DNA from: JBCAWW01 sp039024315 | GTDB lineage: Bacteria > Bacteroidota > Bacteroidia > J057 | Assembly (NCBI GenBank): GCA_039024315.1 | Contig: JBCCQN010000187.1 | Span: 1 to 16,261 of the forward strand | Reading direction: 5' to 3' | DNA length: 16,261 nucleotides | Shown here: piece after piece, positions 16,065-16,261 of the stretch | Position numbering within the stretch: position 1 is the stretch's first letter | How the letters are laid out: the number at the start of each line of letters is the position of its first letter | Position numbers and translations under genes: made by a program | Notes under the pieces: generated by a model | Database searches by the model: none | What the model was told of the DNA's origin: nothing | Seen by the model: the letters and a program-made list of their open reading frames with translations, nothing else

Positions 16065-16127
16065 AAAAAACCAAGACCTATCAAATTCGCTAGCCTCCGT
16101 TTTTTTGTAACCGCTGCGCAGAACGCT
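16047..16127. repeat. Inverted partner of the repeat terminus
   Basis: AGCGTTCTGC (16047-16056) at the end of copy 2 has an exact reverse complement GCAGAACGCT at 16118-16127. A GCTGC lies just before it (16113-16117), complementary to GCAGC at 16060-16064. The same AGCGTTCTGCGAAGC phrase opens both long copies, so 16113-16130 is a small inverted third piece of the repeat family. Confidence 0.5.
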
Positions 16128-16261
16128 CAGTTATAAGGAGGCCAAAACCCCAAAGCTTCACCAAGGCTTTTTCCTGACTAAGCGGGAGCATTACCCTTTT
16201 CGACATCTTTCTCTCAACTACATATCTGCGAATGCAGTAGTATAAGGGCGTATTAGCGCTA

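Larger units (their letters stand above)
15546..16261. other. Non-coding repeat-rich right end
   Basis: After comM no credible gene is present to the window edge. The stretch is made up of two copies of a long direct repeat, an intervening hairpin and a trailing inverted fragment, each annotated separately. Positions 16131-16261 show no recognisable signal. Frames open across this region are by-products of the repeats. Confidence 0.65.

Noticed and set aside
15566..16130. CRISPR array.
   Set aside because: There are only two long diverged copies of about 203 bp; there are no short regular repeats with unique spacers and no cas genes.
16090..16206. A 38-aa minus-strand ORF (MSKRVMLPLSQEK...).
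   Set aside because: Its second half (ITERSAQ) is translated from the inverted repeat fragment. No family is recognised and no upstream element is present.

Overview
The window looks like chromosomal DNA of a Bacteroidota bacterium, probably a Saprospiria/Lewinella-like marine or aquatic lineage. The class-level guess is inference. It rests on a C-terminal type IX secretion (T9SS, Por) sorting domain, a multi-kilobase secreted protein built from LamG, CARDB, MAM, beta-helix, LTD and PKD modules, start codons without Shine-Dalgarno sequences, and upstream elements that fit the Bacteroidota TAnnTTTG -7 consensus.

Layout from left to right. Positions 1-7157 (minus strand) are one uninterrupted reading frame of about 2385 codons that runs off the left edge. 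It starts with a signal peptide and encodes a giant modular cell-surface or secreted protein; its C-terminus lies outside the window. Positions 7158-8068 hold no intact gene. They do hold two recognisable relics of phosphorelay proteins: the C-terminal part of an Hpt-like domain (minus) and a frame-broken CheY-like receiver domain (plus). Positions 8069-10665 (minus) are a two-gene unit. recR comes first and, 8 nt later, a 656-aa membrane-bound protein that joins a GT2 glycosyltransferase to a WbaP/PglC-like phosphoglycosyl-transferase scaffold whose catalytic core is missing. A strong intrinsic terminator (10736-10773) separates this unit from the next minus-strand gene, a 920-aa secreted Asp-box beta-propeller protein with a T9SS type A sorting domain (10798-13560). 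The divergent region 13561-14003 carries an 8-bp perfect inverted repeat near the propeller gene start and a TAnnTTTG element before the plus-strand gene comM/yifB (14004-15545). The right end (15546-16261) is non-coding and contains two diverged copies of an approximately 203-bp repeat at a spacing of exactly 281 bp, with hairpin-forming sequences between and after them.

How the genes relate. The two large secreted proteins are independent surface or secreted products, probably both exported through Sec and T9SS. recR (recombination mediator) and comM (branch-migration helicase-like AAA+ ATPase) are housekeeping DNA-recombination genes that happen to flank them. The glycosyltransferase fusion probably works in cell-envelope polysaccharide assembly and is probably cotranscribed with recR. 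I see no CRISPR array, tRNA, rRNA, intact transposase or defence system. The most unusual items are the catalytically stripped phosphoglycosyl-transferase tail, the decayed phosphorelay genes and the dispersed hairpin repeats.
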